The position numbers and the translations under genes are program-made. From NCBI RefSeq assembly GCF_001027285.1, contig NZ_CP011509.1, forward strand, positions 2,922,501 to 2,986,500: 64,000 nt of DNA. Direction: 5' to 3'. The DNA comes from Archangium gephyra. Its GTDB lineage: Bacteria; Myxococcota; Myxococcia; Myxococcales; Myxococcaceae. Under the pieces are notes generated by a model. It was not told where the DNA came from. It saw only the letters and a program-made list of their open reading frames with translations, and searched no databases. The first letter of the stretch is position 1; each line of letters opens with the position of its first letter. Below, piece by piece: positions 33,016 through 42,500 of this stretch.

Positions 33016-35028
33016 ATGCTGCGTCGTTCATTCTTGTCGCTTTCCGCTCTCCTGTTGTCCCAGGCGTGCAACCCGGTGACGGAGGAGCCACCGGCCGCCG
33101 CACCCGAGCCCCTCGCCGCCGCCGAGCAGAAGCTGGCGGTGCCGGGCTTCGCCGAGCTGCACCACCACATGTTCGCCGAGGAGGCCTTCGGCGGTGGCTG
33201 GTTCCACGGCAGTCACACCGGCACGCTGGTGAGCTGTGACGGCGGCGAGCCCGAGAGCGATCACGCCCGGGTGCGCATGGACCTGAGCAACATGCTGAAC
33301 CTGTGCCCCAACTCGGGGAACGTGAACCTCGGCGGCGTGCCGCTGTTGGCGCAGTTCTTCGGCATCGGCGGGGCGGTGGGTTCGGAGTACATCGGGAAGA
33401 TCGAAGGCACGGAGGGAGACACGGGCCTGCACCTGGGCCGCAAGCAGGTGCCCACGCAGTGGCCGCGCTGGGACACCATCGCCCACCAGCAGGCGTGGGA
33501 GGGCGGGCTGCGGCAGGCGCACCTGGGTGGCTTGTCGCTCGTGACGGTGTCGCTGGTGAGCAATGGCTTCCTGTGCAGCACCTTGCCCTACCAGAACCTC
33601 AACCGCCCCTGCGACGAGATGGTGGACATCGAGGTGCAGCTGCAGATGGCGCGTGACTTCGACGCCCGCACGGACTGGGCGGAGATCGCCCTGTCGCCCG
33701 CGCACGCGCGGCAGATCATCGGGGCCGGCAAGCTGGCGATGGTCCTCTCCATCGAGACGAGCAAGCTCTTCGGCACCAAGGACTGGCGCTCGGAGCTCAA
33801 CCGCTTCTACTCGCTGGGCGTGCGCTCGCTGCAGCCGGTGCACCAGCTGGACAACCGCTTCGGCGGCGCGGCGCTGCACAACGCCATCTTCCAGGCCGCG
33901 CAGTTCCTGGAGAATTGCTACATCGACTACGACTGCGGCGCCACGGGCAACGGCTTCACGCTGGGCTTCGACGTGGACGCCAACTGCCGCAACACCAAGG
34001 GCCTGACGGCGGACGGCAAGGCGCTGGTGCAGGAGATGATCGCCAAGGGCATGCTCATCGACATCGCGCACATGTCCGAGCGCTCCGTGCAGGACGCCTT
34101 CACGGTGGCGCAGGCCAACACCTACTACCCGCTCTACGTCTCGCACGGCCACTTCCGCGAGGTGATGAACCCGGAGCTGGCGAAGACGGAGAAGACAACG
34201 CCGGCGTGGGTGGTGCGCTACCTGCGGCAGACGGGCGGCATCTTCGGCCTGCGCACGGCGCATGACGAGACGCGGACGTACACGCGGACGGCGGTGGCCA
34301 ACAGCTGCCAGGGCTCGACGCGCTCGCTGGCGCAGGCGTACGAGTTCGGCCGCCAGGGACTGAAGGTGCCCATGGCCTTCGGCGCGGATCTCAACGGCTT
34401 CATCCAGCAGACGCGGCCGCGCTTCGGCGACCACGGGGCGTGCTCGGCGGGCTTCAAGGCGGAGGCGGACGCGCAGGCCCACCAGCAGCGCCTGACGGGG
34501 CCCGCGCGGCTGGGCACGGACTTCGACGTGTACGGCCTGGCGCACGTGGGCCTGCTGCCGGACGTGGTGCGCGACCTCAAGCAGCTGGGGGTGAACACGG
34601 CGGGGCTGGAGGGCTCCTCGGAGTCCTTCCTGCGCATGTGGGAGCGCGCGCAGACGCCCCGCTCGGGCATGGCGGACGCGGCGGCGGACATCGACACCAG
34701 CGGCGTGGCGGCCTACGTGGAGAAGGCCACCCGCGAGGCGCAGTACCCCACGGTGTGCGGCAAGGCGTACGCGCCGGACTCCAAGGTGCTCGGCCAGACG
34801 TGCCGCTTCAACGAGGAGTGCATCAGCGACAAGTGCACCTCGCTGGATTGCGGCAACATCACGGGCAGCTGCATCTGCGATGGGGACAGCGACTGCACCT
34901 CCACCCAGTACTGTGGCTGGGGCCTCAACACCGGCAGCTGCCAGAACAAGAAGGCGCGCGGCGCGCTCTGCTCGGAGAACCGCGAGTGCCTCTCGGGCAC
35001 CTGCCGCTGGACGTTCACCTGTGGCTGA
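33016..35028 (+). CDS. M19 (renal dipeptidase-like) lipoprotein with Cys-rich tail
   Basis: The 670-residue protein starts at ATG 33016 and has a lipobox (LLLSQAC). M19/membrane dipeptidase features are the metal-site start FAELHHHMF, MVLSIETSKLFG, LIDIAHMSERSV and YVSHGHFRE, in family order. The C-terminal 100 residues are disulfide-rich (CRFNEECISDKC, CICDGDSDC, CSENRECLSGTC), a tail seen on several myxobacterial exported proteins. It should be a zinc-dependent dipeptidase-like amidohydrolase at the cell surface; its substrate is not known. Residues 40-600 are longer than classic dipeptidases because of insertions. It ends eight bases before the SDR gene. Confidence 0.82.
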   Translation: MLRRSFLSLSALLLSQACNPVTEEPPAAAPEPLAAAEQKLAVPGFAELHHHMFAEEAFGGGWFHGSHTGTLVSCDGGEPESDHARVRMDLSNMLNLCPNSGNVNLGGVPLLAQFFGIGGAVGSEYIGKIEGTEGDTGLHLGRKQVPTQWPRWDTIAHQQAWEGGLRQAHLGGLSLVTVSLVSNGFLCSTLPYQNLNRPCDEMVDIEVQLQMARDFDARTDWAEIALSPAHARQIIGAGKLAMVLSIETSKLFGTKDWRSELNRFYSLGVRSLQPVHQLDNRFGGAALHNAIFQAAQFLENCYIDYDCGATGNGFTLGFDVDANCRNTKGLTADGKALVQEMIAKGMLIDIAHMSERSVQDAFTVAQANTYYPLYVSHGHFREVMNPELAKTEKTTPAWVVRYLRQTGGIFGLRTAHDETRTYTRTAVANSCQGSTRSLAQAYEFGRQGLKVPMAFGADLNGFIQQTRPRFGDHGACSAGFKAEADAQAHQQRLTGPARLGTDFDVYGLAHVGLLPDVVRDLKQLGVNTAGLEGSSESFLRMWERAQTPRSGMADAAADIDTSGVAAYVEKATREAQYPTVCGKAYAPDSKVLGQTCRFNEECISDKCTSLDCGNITGSCICDGDSDCTSTQYCGWGLNTGSCQNKKARGALCSENRECLSGTCRWTFTCG

Positions 35029-35035
35029 GCCCTTC

Positions 35036-35827
35036 ATGGCAACGCTGAAGGACAAGGTCATCATCGTCACCGGCGCGAGCTCGGGCATTGGCTGGACCAC
35101 GGCCCTCACGCTCGCGGCCGAGGGCGCCCGGGTCGTCGCCAGCGCCCGCCGCGAGGCCCGGGGCCAGGAGCTCCTCGCCCTCATCCGGGAGCGCGGCGGC
35201 GAGGCCACCTGGGTCACCGCCGACATGCAGTCCGAGCGCCAGGTCGAGGCACTCGTCCAGTCCGCCGTCTCCACCTACGGCCGGCTCGATGGGGCCTTCA
35301 ACAACGCCGGCAGCAGCCTCACCCGGCCGCTCCTGGAGATGACCACCGCGGACTACGACGCCGTCATGAACACCAACCTGCGCGGCGTCTTCTGGTGCAT
35401 GAAGTACCAGCTCCAGGCCATGCTCGCGGGCGGCGGAGGCTCCATCGTCAACTGTGCCTCCGTGAGTGCCTCGCGCGCCCTGCCCGGGCTCTCCGCCTAC
35501 AGCGCTTCCAAGGCGGGGCTCGTCGCCCTCACCCGGAGCGCCGCCGTCGAGCTCGCGCAGAAGGGCATCCGCGTCAACGCGGTGAGCCCCGGCGTCGTCG
35601 AGTCGGAGATGGCCACCGAGGGCTGGCGCCTCCACGAGCGCATGGGGCGCGCCTTCGCCGCCTCGCTCCACCCGATGAACCGCGTCGGTACTCCCGAGGA
35701 GGTGGCCTCCCTCGTCGCCTTCCTCCTCGGCGACAAGGCCTCCTTCATCACCGGCCAGGACATCGCCGTGGATGGGGGCTTCAGCGCCGCCAGTGTCGCC
35801 GCCACCCTCATGGCCCGCGGCCGCTGA
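35036..35827 (+). CDS. Short-chain dehydrogenase/reductase
   Basis: The 263-residue protein starts at ATG 35036, close behind the dipeptidase stop. It shows the classical SDR signature: cofactor motif TGASSGIG near residues 12-19, NNAG near 86, catalytic Ser region CASVSAS, and YSASK with Tyr and Lys. The C-terminal FITGQDIAVDGGF is standard. Arg in ASARRE near the second strand suggests NADPH preference (weak). The substrate is unknown. A rho-independent terminator follows at 35842, so this gene is separate from the FAAL cluster downstream. Confidence 0.9.
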   Translation: MATLKDKVIIVTGASSGIGWTTALTLAAEGARVVASARREARGQELLALIRERGGEATWVTADMQSERQVEALVQSAVSTYGRLDGAFNNAGSSLTRPLLEMTTADYDAVMNTNLRGVFWCMKYQLQAMLAGGGGSIVNCASVSASRALPGLSAYSASKAGLVALTRSAAVELAQKGIRVNAVSPGVVESEMATEGWRLHERMGRAFAASLHPMNRVGTPEEVASLVAFLLGDKASFITGQDIAVDGGFSAASVAATLMARGR

Positions 35828-35841
35828 CGTGCCCCGTGCCC

Positions 35842-35900
35842 GGCCCCGCCACCCGCTCCCACCGGGCGGCGGGGCCCCCGCACATTTTCTCGTTTTCTTG
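35842..35900 (+). terminator. Rho-independent terminator after the SDR gene
   Basis: GGCCCCGCC at 35842-35850 and GGCGGGGCC at 35868-35876 form a perfect nine-base stem with further partial pairing inside (ACCCG/CGGGC). A T-rich run, ATTTTCTCGTTTTCTT, follows at about 35883-35898. It separates the SDR transcript from the biosynthetic cluster. Confidence 0.75.
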
Positions 35901-35912
35901 CAAGACGCACCG

Positions 35913-35949
35913 CGTCTACACCGGCTGCTTTTGTGCGTGATTGTAGACG
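35913..35949. promoter_or_regulatory. Inverted repeat upstream of the FAAL cluster
   Basis: CGTCTACA at 35913-35920 and TGTAGACG at 35942-35949 are perfect eight-base inverted repeats separated by 21 bases. They lie just upstream of the candidate promoter at 35973. The spacing of half-sites, about three helical turns, fits a dimeric activator binding site; no cognate regulator is identified. Confidence 0.4.
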
Positions 35950-35972
35950 GGCGGTAAAGTTCTGTTCACTGA

Positions 35973-36001
35973 TTGTCAAGTCTGACCTGGATTGATACAA
36001 C
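35973..36001 (+). promoter_or_regulatory. Candidate promoter of the lipopeptide cluster
   Basis: TTGTCA at 35973-35978 and TACAAC at 35996-36001 are separated by 17 bases, a good match to a housekeeping promoter. The region is richer in A+T than its surroundings. It would give a leader of about 130 bases before the GTG at 36141. Confidence 0.4.
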
Positions 36002-36140
36002 TCCAGGAAAGAAAGCCGCTGCTGCGGATGCGCGGGGCTCCGTTTTTCCCGTTTTTGAACGGTGACGGCCTCCGTCCGCTGCGGGGTTGATTGGTCCATG
36101 TAGGTGAAGCGCCCACCTGTTCTGACGGGAGACGTGTATC

Positions 36141-38171
36141 GTGGCCTCCGCATCCATCGAAGGCGTTGGATTCCGCAATCTCATCGAGTTGGTGCGGGAG
36201 CGCGCCGAGCGCCACCCGGACCGGCTCGCGTATGTCTTCCTGGAGGATGGAGAGACGGAGTCGCAGGCGCTGACGTTCGGTGAGCTGGAGCAGCGCGTGC
36301 GCGCGGTGGCGGCCCGGCTGCAGGCGCTGGGCGCGGCGGATCAACGCGCGTTGTTGCTGTACCAGCCGGGCCTGGACTTCATCGTCGCGTTCCTCGGCTG
36401 TGTGTGCGCGCGGGTGGTGGCGGTGCCGGCGTATCCGCCCCGCAACAACCAGAACCTCCACCGGCTGCGGACCGTCATCGAGGACGCGGGCGCGGGTTGG
36501 GTGCTCACCACGTCCTCGTTGATGTCCAACCTGGGCACCCAGTTCCAGCGCGTGCCCGAGCTGGGCTCGCTGCGCTGGCTGTCCACGGACGACGTCCCCA
36601 CGCAGGAGCGGGACGCCTGGAAGACGCCGGAGGTGAGCGGGGACACGCTCGCGTTCCTCCAGTACACCTCGGGCTCCACGGGCGCGCCCAAGGGCGTGAT
36701 GGTGTCGCACGGGAACGTGCTGCACAACGAGCGGATGATCGAGCTGACCTTCGGGCACAGCGAGCGCACCCTCTTCGCCGGGTGGCTGCCGCTGTTCCAC
36801 GACATGGGGCTCATCGGCAACGTGCTGCAGCCGCTCTACCTGGGCATCAAGTCCGTGCTGATGCCGCCCGCGGCGTTCATCCAGAAGCCCGCGCGGTGGC
36901 TGCACGCCATCTCCCGCTACCGGGCCACGACGAGCGGCGGGCCCAACTTCGCGTATGACCTGTGCGCCCGCAAGGTGTCTCCCGAGCAGCGGGTGGGGTT
37001 GGACTTGAGCAGCTGGGAGGTCGCCTTCAACGGCGCCGAGCCCGTGCGCGCCAGCACGTTCGTGCGCTTCACGGAGACCTTCAAGGACCACGGCCTGAAG
37101 CCCTCGGCGTTCTACCCGTGCTACGGCATGGCGGAGACCACGCTGGTCGTCTCCGGCGGCTCCGCGGCGAAACCCATCATCCGCAACGTGGCGGCGGTGG
37201 CGCTGGAGGAGGGGCGGGTGGTGGAGGTGGAGGGCGGGCCCGCGAGCGACGGCACACGCGCGCTCGTGAGCTGTGGCCGGAGCTGGCTGGAGAAGGTGCG
37301 GGTGGTGGACCCCACCACGCGCACGGTGTGCCCCGAGGACCGGGTGGGCGAGGTCTGGGTCTCCAGTGGCAGCGTGGCCCAGGGCTATTGGAACCGGCCG
37401 GAGCAGACGGAGGAGTCCTTCCGGGCGCGCCTGGCGGGCACCGGCGAGGGCCCGTTCCTGCGCACCGGGGACCTGGGGTTCTTCCGGGGCGAGGAGCTCG
37501 TCATCACCGGCCGCCTGAAGGACGTCATCATCATCCGCGGCCGCAACCACTATCCGCAGGACATCGAGCAGACGGTGGAGGAGTGCCATCCGGCGCTCAA
37601 GGCCAGCGGCGGGGCCGCGTTCTCCATCGAGGTGGAGGACGAGGAGCGGCTCGTCGTCATCCAGGAGGTCGAGCGCAGCTACCTGCGCAACCTGGATGTG
37701 GCGGACGTGACGGCCAGCATCCGGCAGGCCGTGGCGGAGCAGCACGAGCTCCACGTCCATGCCGTGGTGCTCATCAAGACGAGCAGCATCCTCAAGACGT
37801 CCAGCGGGAAGATTCAGCGCCAGGCCTGCCGCAAGGCCTTCCTCGAGGGGACGCTGAGCGTCGTGGGGCAGTGGGTGGAGAACCTCCACGCCGAGCGGAG
37901 CGCGGCCCCGGCGGTGCAGCAGGGTGTGTACACCGAGGAGGCCATCCAGAGCTGGCTGCTCGGCCGCATGGCCCAGTACCTCGGCATCGCGGCGGAGGAG
38001 ATCGACGTGAAGGATCCCTTCGCCCGCTACGGCCTGGACTCGGCGGTGGCGGTGAGCCTCACGGGCGAGCTGGCCGGATGGTTGGGCCGGGAGTTCGAGC
38101 CCACCCTGTTCTGGGAGCACCCCAGCGCGGAAGTGCTGGCCCGTCACCTGGTCAATGAACTGAAGCAGTGA
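36141..38171 (+). CDS. Fatty acyl-AMP ligase fused to an acyl carrier protein
   Basis: The 676-residue protein starts at GTG 36141. The N-terminal part is a FAAL: YTSGSTGAPKG near residue 175, GWLPLFHDMGLIGNVLQPLY, ISRYRATTSGGPNFAYDLC and YGMAETT are hallmark segments. FAALs form acyl-adenylates from fatty acids and pass them to a carrier protein rather than to CoA. The C-terminal 80 residues are that carrier, with FARYGLDSAVAVSL carrying the phosphopantetheine Ser634. It loads the starter fatty acid for the megasynthase at 39548, matching the AL-ACP start of mycosubtilin and microginin pathways. Chain length cannot be read from the sequence. Confidence 0.92.
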   Translation: MASASIEGVGFRNLIELVRERAERHPDRLAYVFLEDGETESQALTFGELEQRVRAVAARLQALGAADQRALLLYQPGLDFIVAFLGCVCARVVAVPAYPPRNNQNLHRLRTVIEDAGAGWVLTTSSLMSNLGTQFQRVPELGSLRWLSTDDVPTQERDAWKTPEVSGDTLAFLQYTSGSTGAPKGVMVSHGNVLHNERMIELTFGHSERTLFAGWLPLFHDMGLIGNVLQPLYLGIKSVLMPPAAFIQKPARWLHAISRYRATTSGGPNFAYDLCARKVSPEQRVGLDLSSWEVAFNGAEPVRASTFVRFTETFKDHGLKPSAFYPCYGMAETTLVVSGGSAAKPIIRNVAAVALEEGRVVEVEGGPASDGTRALVSCGRSWLEKVRVVDPTTRTVCPEDRVGEVWVSSGSVAQGYWNRPEQTEESFRARLAGTGEGPFLRTGDLGFFRGEELVITGRLKDVIIIRGRNHYPQDIEQTVEECHPALKASGGAAFSIEVEDEERLVVIQEVERSYLRNLDVADVTASIRQAVAEQHELHVHAVVLIKTSSILKTSSGKIQRQACRKAFLEGTLSVVGQWVENLHAERSAAPAVQQGVYTEEAIQSWLLGRMAQYLGIAAEEIDVKDPFARYGLDSAVAVSLTGELAGWLGREFEPTLFWEHPSAEVLARHLVNELKQ

Positions 38172-38218
38172 GCCCTGACGCGGCCGGCCGCGAGGCCAGG
38201 CCGTGAGGAGGTACAGCC

Positions 38219-39493
38219 GTGGAGCTGTTGGACCAGCCCGCCGTGAACGGTGGAGCCGGGAGCGGTGTGCCGCGCGCTCCCGTCAAATTCAACCTCTTCG
38301 ACCCCGCCTTCCACGCGGACCCGTACGAGGTCTACGCCCGCCTCCGCGAGGAGGATCCGGTCCACCGGACCGTCATGGGCGCCTGGGTCATCACCCGCTA
38401 CGCGGATGTGAAGACGCTGCTGCGGGACAACACCTTCGGTGTCTTCGACATCCCGACGCGCATCGAGCGCAAGAGCCAGTTCCTCGAGAAGAAGAACATG
38501 GGGGAGCTGCGCACGCTCGCCCAGGCCATGCGCCGCTGGCTCATGCTGTGCGATCCGCCCGACCACACGCGGCTGCGCAGCCTGGTCAACCGCTCCTTCA
38601 CCCCGGGGGCCGTCGAGTCCCTGCGCCCGCGTGTGCAGGAGATGGTGGACCGGCTGCTGGCCCGGGTGCGCCATACCGGCAGGATGGACATCGTCAACGA
38701 CCTGGCCTGCCCGCTGGCGGTGACGATGATCGCCAGCATGCTCGGGGTGCCCGAGGAGGCACACGCCTCGGTGACGCGCTGGGCCGATGGCCTCTCGCGC
38801 GTGTTGGATCCCCTGCGCTCGCTCGAGCAGTACGCCGAGATGAACAACGTGGCGCAGGAGTTCCTCGCCTACTTCCGGGAGCTCTTCGCCGAGCGCCGGC
38901 GCCACCCGCGCGAGGACCTCATCAGCAGCCTCATCGCCGTCACGGACCAGGGCGACAAGCTCACCGAGGACGAGATGCTCTCGGTGTGCATGCTGCTGTT
39001 CATCGCGGGCGAGAAGACGACGGTGAACCTCATCGGCAATGGCACGCTCGCGCTGCTCAAGAACCGGGGCGAGATGGAGCGGCTGCGGCAGGATCCGTCC
39101 CTCATCCGCGGCGCCATCGACGAGATGCTCCGCTACGACAGCCCGGTGCAGCTCAACACGCGCGTGCCCAAGAAGGACGTCACCCTGCACGGGAAGACGA
39201 TTCCGGCGGGGGATTTGATCTACTTCTCGCTGGGCTCGGCCAACCGCGACCCCACCCAGTTCCCCGACCCGGACCGGTTCGACATCACGCGCCGCGAGAA
39301 GGGCCACCTCGCCTTCTCCGGCGGCATCCACTACTGCCTGGGCGCGGCGCTGGCCCTCATCGAGGGGCAGGTCGCCTTCAGCACGCTCGTGCGCGAGTTC
39401 CCCGACCTGGAGCTCGTGCCCGGGGAGATCGATTGGCAGAAGGAAATCATCTTCCGCGGTCCGCAGACGCTCCCCGTCACGTTCAGCCCCTGA
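38219..39493 (+). CDS. Cytochrome P450 of the lipopeptide cluster
   Basis: The 424-residue protein starts at GTG 38219 after GAGGAG. It has I-helix LLFIAGEKTTVNLIGNG with the AGxxTT motif, ExxR in DEMLRY, and haem loop FSGGIHYCLGAAL with ligand C373. CDPPDHTRLRSLVNRSFTP is typical of soluble bacterial P450s. It lies 47 bases after the FAAL-ACP and 54 bases before the megasynthase, so it almost certainly belongs to the pathway. It may hydroxylate or desaturate the carrier-bound fatty acyl chain or the finished product. No dedicated redox partner is in the cluster. Confidence 0.92.
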   Translation: MELLDQPAVNGGAGSGVPRAPVKFNLFDPAFHADPYEVYARLREEDPVHRTVMGAWVITRYADVKTLLRDNTFGVFDIPTRIERKSQFLEKKNMGELRTLAQAMRRWLMLCDPPDHTRLRSLVNRSFTPGAVESLRPRVQEMVDRLLARVRHTGRMDIVNDLACPLAVTMIASMLGVPEEAHASVTRWADGLSRVLDPLRSLEQYAEMNNVAQEFLAYFRELFAERRRHPREDLISSLIAVTDQGDKLTEDEMLSVCMLLFIAGEKTTVNLIGNGTLALLKNRGEMERLRQDPSLIRGAIDEMLRYDSPVQLNTRVPKKDVTLHGKTIPAGDLIYFSLGSANRDPTQFPDPDRFDITRREKGHLAFSGGIHYCLGAALALIEGQVAFSTLVREFPDLELVPGEIDWQKEIIFRGPQTLPVTFSP

Positions 39494-39547
39494 CGGGCCC
39501 GTGAGCCGGGGGGCTCCACCTTCACAGCCAGCGCCACCGACGAGACC

Positions 39548-42500
39548 ATGATGAACCGCGAGCCCATAGCCATCATCGGCCTGGGATGCCGTTTCCCGGG
39601 CGCGAGAGATCCCCGGGCCTTCTGGAAGCTGCTCCGCGACGGCGTGGATGCGATCTCCCAGGTGCCCCCCGACCGGTGGGACATCGAGGCCTTCTACGAT
39701 CCGGACCCCTCGGCGGAGGGGAAGATGAGCACCCGCTGGGGCGGGTTCCTGGAGCAGGTGGAGCAGTTCGATCCCCAGTTCTTCGGAATCGCCCCGCGCG
39801 AGGTGACGTCCATGGATCCCCAGCAGCGGTTGCTGCTGGAGGTGACGTGGGAGGCGCTCGAGGACGCGGGCCATGCACCGGAGCGCCTGGCGGGCTCGAA
39901 GACAGGCGTCTTCGTGGGGATGTCCAGCTACGACTACTACACGCTGTTGTGCAGGAACACGCGCAACATCGATGCGCACGTGGGGACGGGCAACACCAAC
40001 TGCATCGCCGCCAACCGCATCTCGTACCTGCTCGACTTCCAGGGGCCCAGCCTGGTGGTGGACACGGCGTGCTCCTCCTCACTCGTGGCCGTGCACCTGG
40101 CGTGCAAGAGCCTGTGGAGCGGGGATGCGGCCCTGGCCGTCGCGGGCGGCGTGCAGCTCGTGCTGTCGCCCTGGGTGACGGTAGGGTACTCGAAGTCGGG
40201 CTTCATGGCGCCGGATGGGCGGTGCAAGGCCTTCGACGCACAGGCCAACGGCTATGTGCGCAGCGAGGGCGCCGGCATCGTCGTCCTCAAGCCCCTGTCC
40301 AAGGCGCTGGCGGAGGGAGATCGCATCTACGCCCTCATCCGGGGCGGGGCGGTCAACCAGGACGGGCGCAGCAACGGGCTCACCGCGCCCAACCCCGCGG
40401 CGCAGGAAGCGGTGCTGCGGCAGGCCTACGAGGACGCCCGGGTCCCTGCCTCCCAGGTGCAGTACATCGAAGCGCACGGCACGGGGACGAAGCTGGGAGA
40501 CCCCATCGAGGTGAAGTCGCTCGCCGCGGTGGTGGGGCAGGGGCGTGCCGAGGGCGACGTGTGCGCGCTGGGCTCGGTGAAGACGAACATCGGCCACCTG
40601 GAGGCGGCGGCGGGCATCGCGGGCCTCATCAAGGTGGCCCTGTCGCTCAACCACCGGCAGCTCCCGCCGAGCCTGCACTTCAAGACGCCCAACCCGTACA
40701 TCCACTTCGACAAGATTCCGCTGCGCGTCCAGCAGTCGCTGGGGCCCTGGCCCGAGGTGAAGGGCCCCGTGCTGGCCGGGGTGAGCTCGTTCGGCTTCGG
40801 CGGCACCAATGCCCACCTGGTGCTGGAGGGCGCCCCGGCGGTGGCCGTGGACGAGGAGCTGGACGCCGAGCGGCCCCGGCACCTGCTCACCGTGAGCGCC
40901 AGGAGCGAGGCCGCGCTGCGCGCCCTGGCGGGCCGCTACCAGGAGCACCTCGGGGAGCATCCGGAGCAGGCGCTCGGAGACCTCTGCTACAGCGCCAACA
41001 CGGGGCGCTCGGGCTTCCCCCACCGGCTGGCGGTGGTGGCCGGCTCCCCGGCGGAGCTTCGCGAGCGGCTGGGCGGCTTCGCCAGCGGACAGGCGGTGCC
41101 CGGCACGGCCTACGCCCAGGTGAACCGCCGCAAGCGTCCGAAGGTGGCCTTCCTGTTCACCGGCCAGGGCGCGCAATACACCGGCATGGGGCGCCAGCTC
41201 TACGAGACGCAGCCCACCTTCCGGGACGCGCTCGACCGGTGCGACAAGATTCTTCGCCCCCTGCTGGGCCAGCGCCTGCTGAAGGTGCTCTACCCGGAGC
41301 CGGGAGAGCGCTCGCCCCTGGACGAGACGGCCTACACGCAGCCGGCCCTGTTCGCGCTGGAGTACGCGCTCGCCGGGCTGTGGATGTCCTGGGGCGTGGA
41401 GCCCGCGGCGGTGCTGGGACACAGCGTGGGCGAGCTCGCCGCGGCCTGTGTCGCGGGCGTGTTCCGGCTGGAGGACGGCTTGCGGCTCGTCGCCGAGCGG
41501 GCGCGGCTGATGCAGGCCCTCCCGCGGGACGGGGCCATGGCGGCCCTCCTCGCCCCCGCGTCCCGGGTGGCGGCCGCGCTGGAGCCGTACGCCGGGGTAC
41601 TCGACATCGCGGCCTTCAACGGGCCCGAGAGCACCGTCATCTCCGGCCGCAAGGAGGCGCTCGACGCCGTCGTCGCCACGCTGGAGGCCGAGGGCGTGCG
41701 CAGCCAGCCGCTCCGCGTCTCCCATGCGTTCCACTCTCCCCTGATGGAGCCGATGCTCGACGGGCTGGAGCGGGCGGCGGCGGAGCTGCGCACCCAGGCG
41801 CCGCGGGTGCCCTTCATCTCCAACGTGACGGGCGAGGCGCTGGCCGTGGGACAGGTGCCCGATGCCGCCTACTGGCGCCAACACACGCGCGCGCCCGTGC
41901 GCTTCCTGGAGGGCATGCGCGCCCTGCACGCGCAAGGCTGTGAGCTGTTCCTGGAGATCGGCCCGAAGCCCCTCCTGACGCACCTGGGCTCGCGGTGTCT
42001 GCCCGAGGTCCAGGCCGGCTGGCTGCCCTCGCTGACGGAGAAGCGGGGGGAGTGGGACGTGATGCTCGACACCCTGTCCGCGCTGTACGTGGGCGGGGTG
42101 GAGGTGGACTGGAAGGGGTTCGACCGGGACTACCCGCGCCAGCGCGTGTCCCTGCCCACCTATCCCTTCGAGCGCAAGCACTACTGGTTCAAGGAAGAGG
42201 CACCCCAGGTGATTGAACAAGTGTCAGCAACGGCCGTGTCCAAGCCCCAGGCGGCGGAGCCCGCGAAGCCCAAGCGGCTGGAGTCCATCGTGGCCGCGGT
42301 GCGCAAGATGGTGGCGCAGCTGCTCAAGGCCGCGCCCTCCGAGGTCGACACCCAGGCTTCCTTCCTGGAGATGGGCGCCGACTCCATCTCGCTCATCGAG
42401 GCCATCCGGCTCATCGAGACCGACTACAAGCTCAAGCTCTCGGTGCGCCAGCTCTTCGAGGAGCTGACCACCATCGAGGCACTGGCGGCCCACATCGAGC

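Noticed and set aside
33028-35274. A 748-codon minus-strand frame across the dipeptidase gene
   Set aside because: It is a composition shadow: Arg/Val/His-rich, no motifs, and the plus strand encodes an M19 protein with a lipobox.
40079-42220. Long minus-strand frames across the KS-AT region, and similar ones at 35976-38147 and 45784-48411
   Set aside because: All lie opposite textbook catalytic domains and show no conserved segments.
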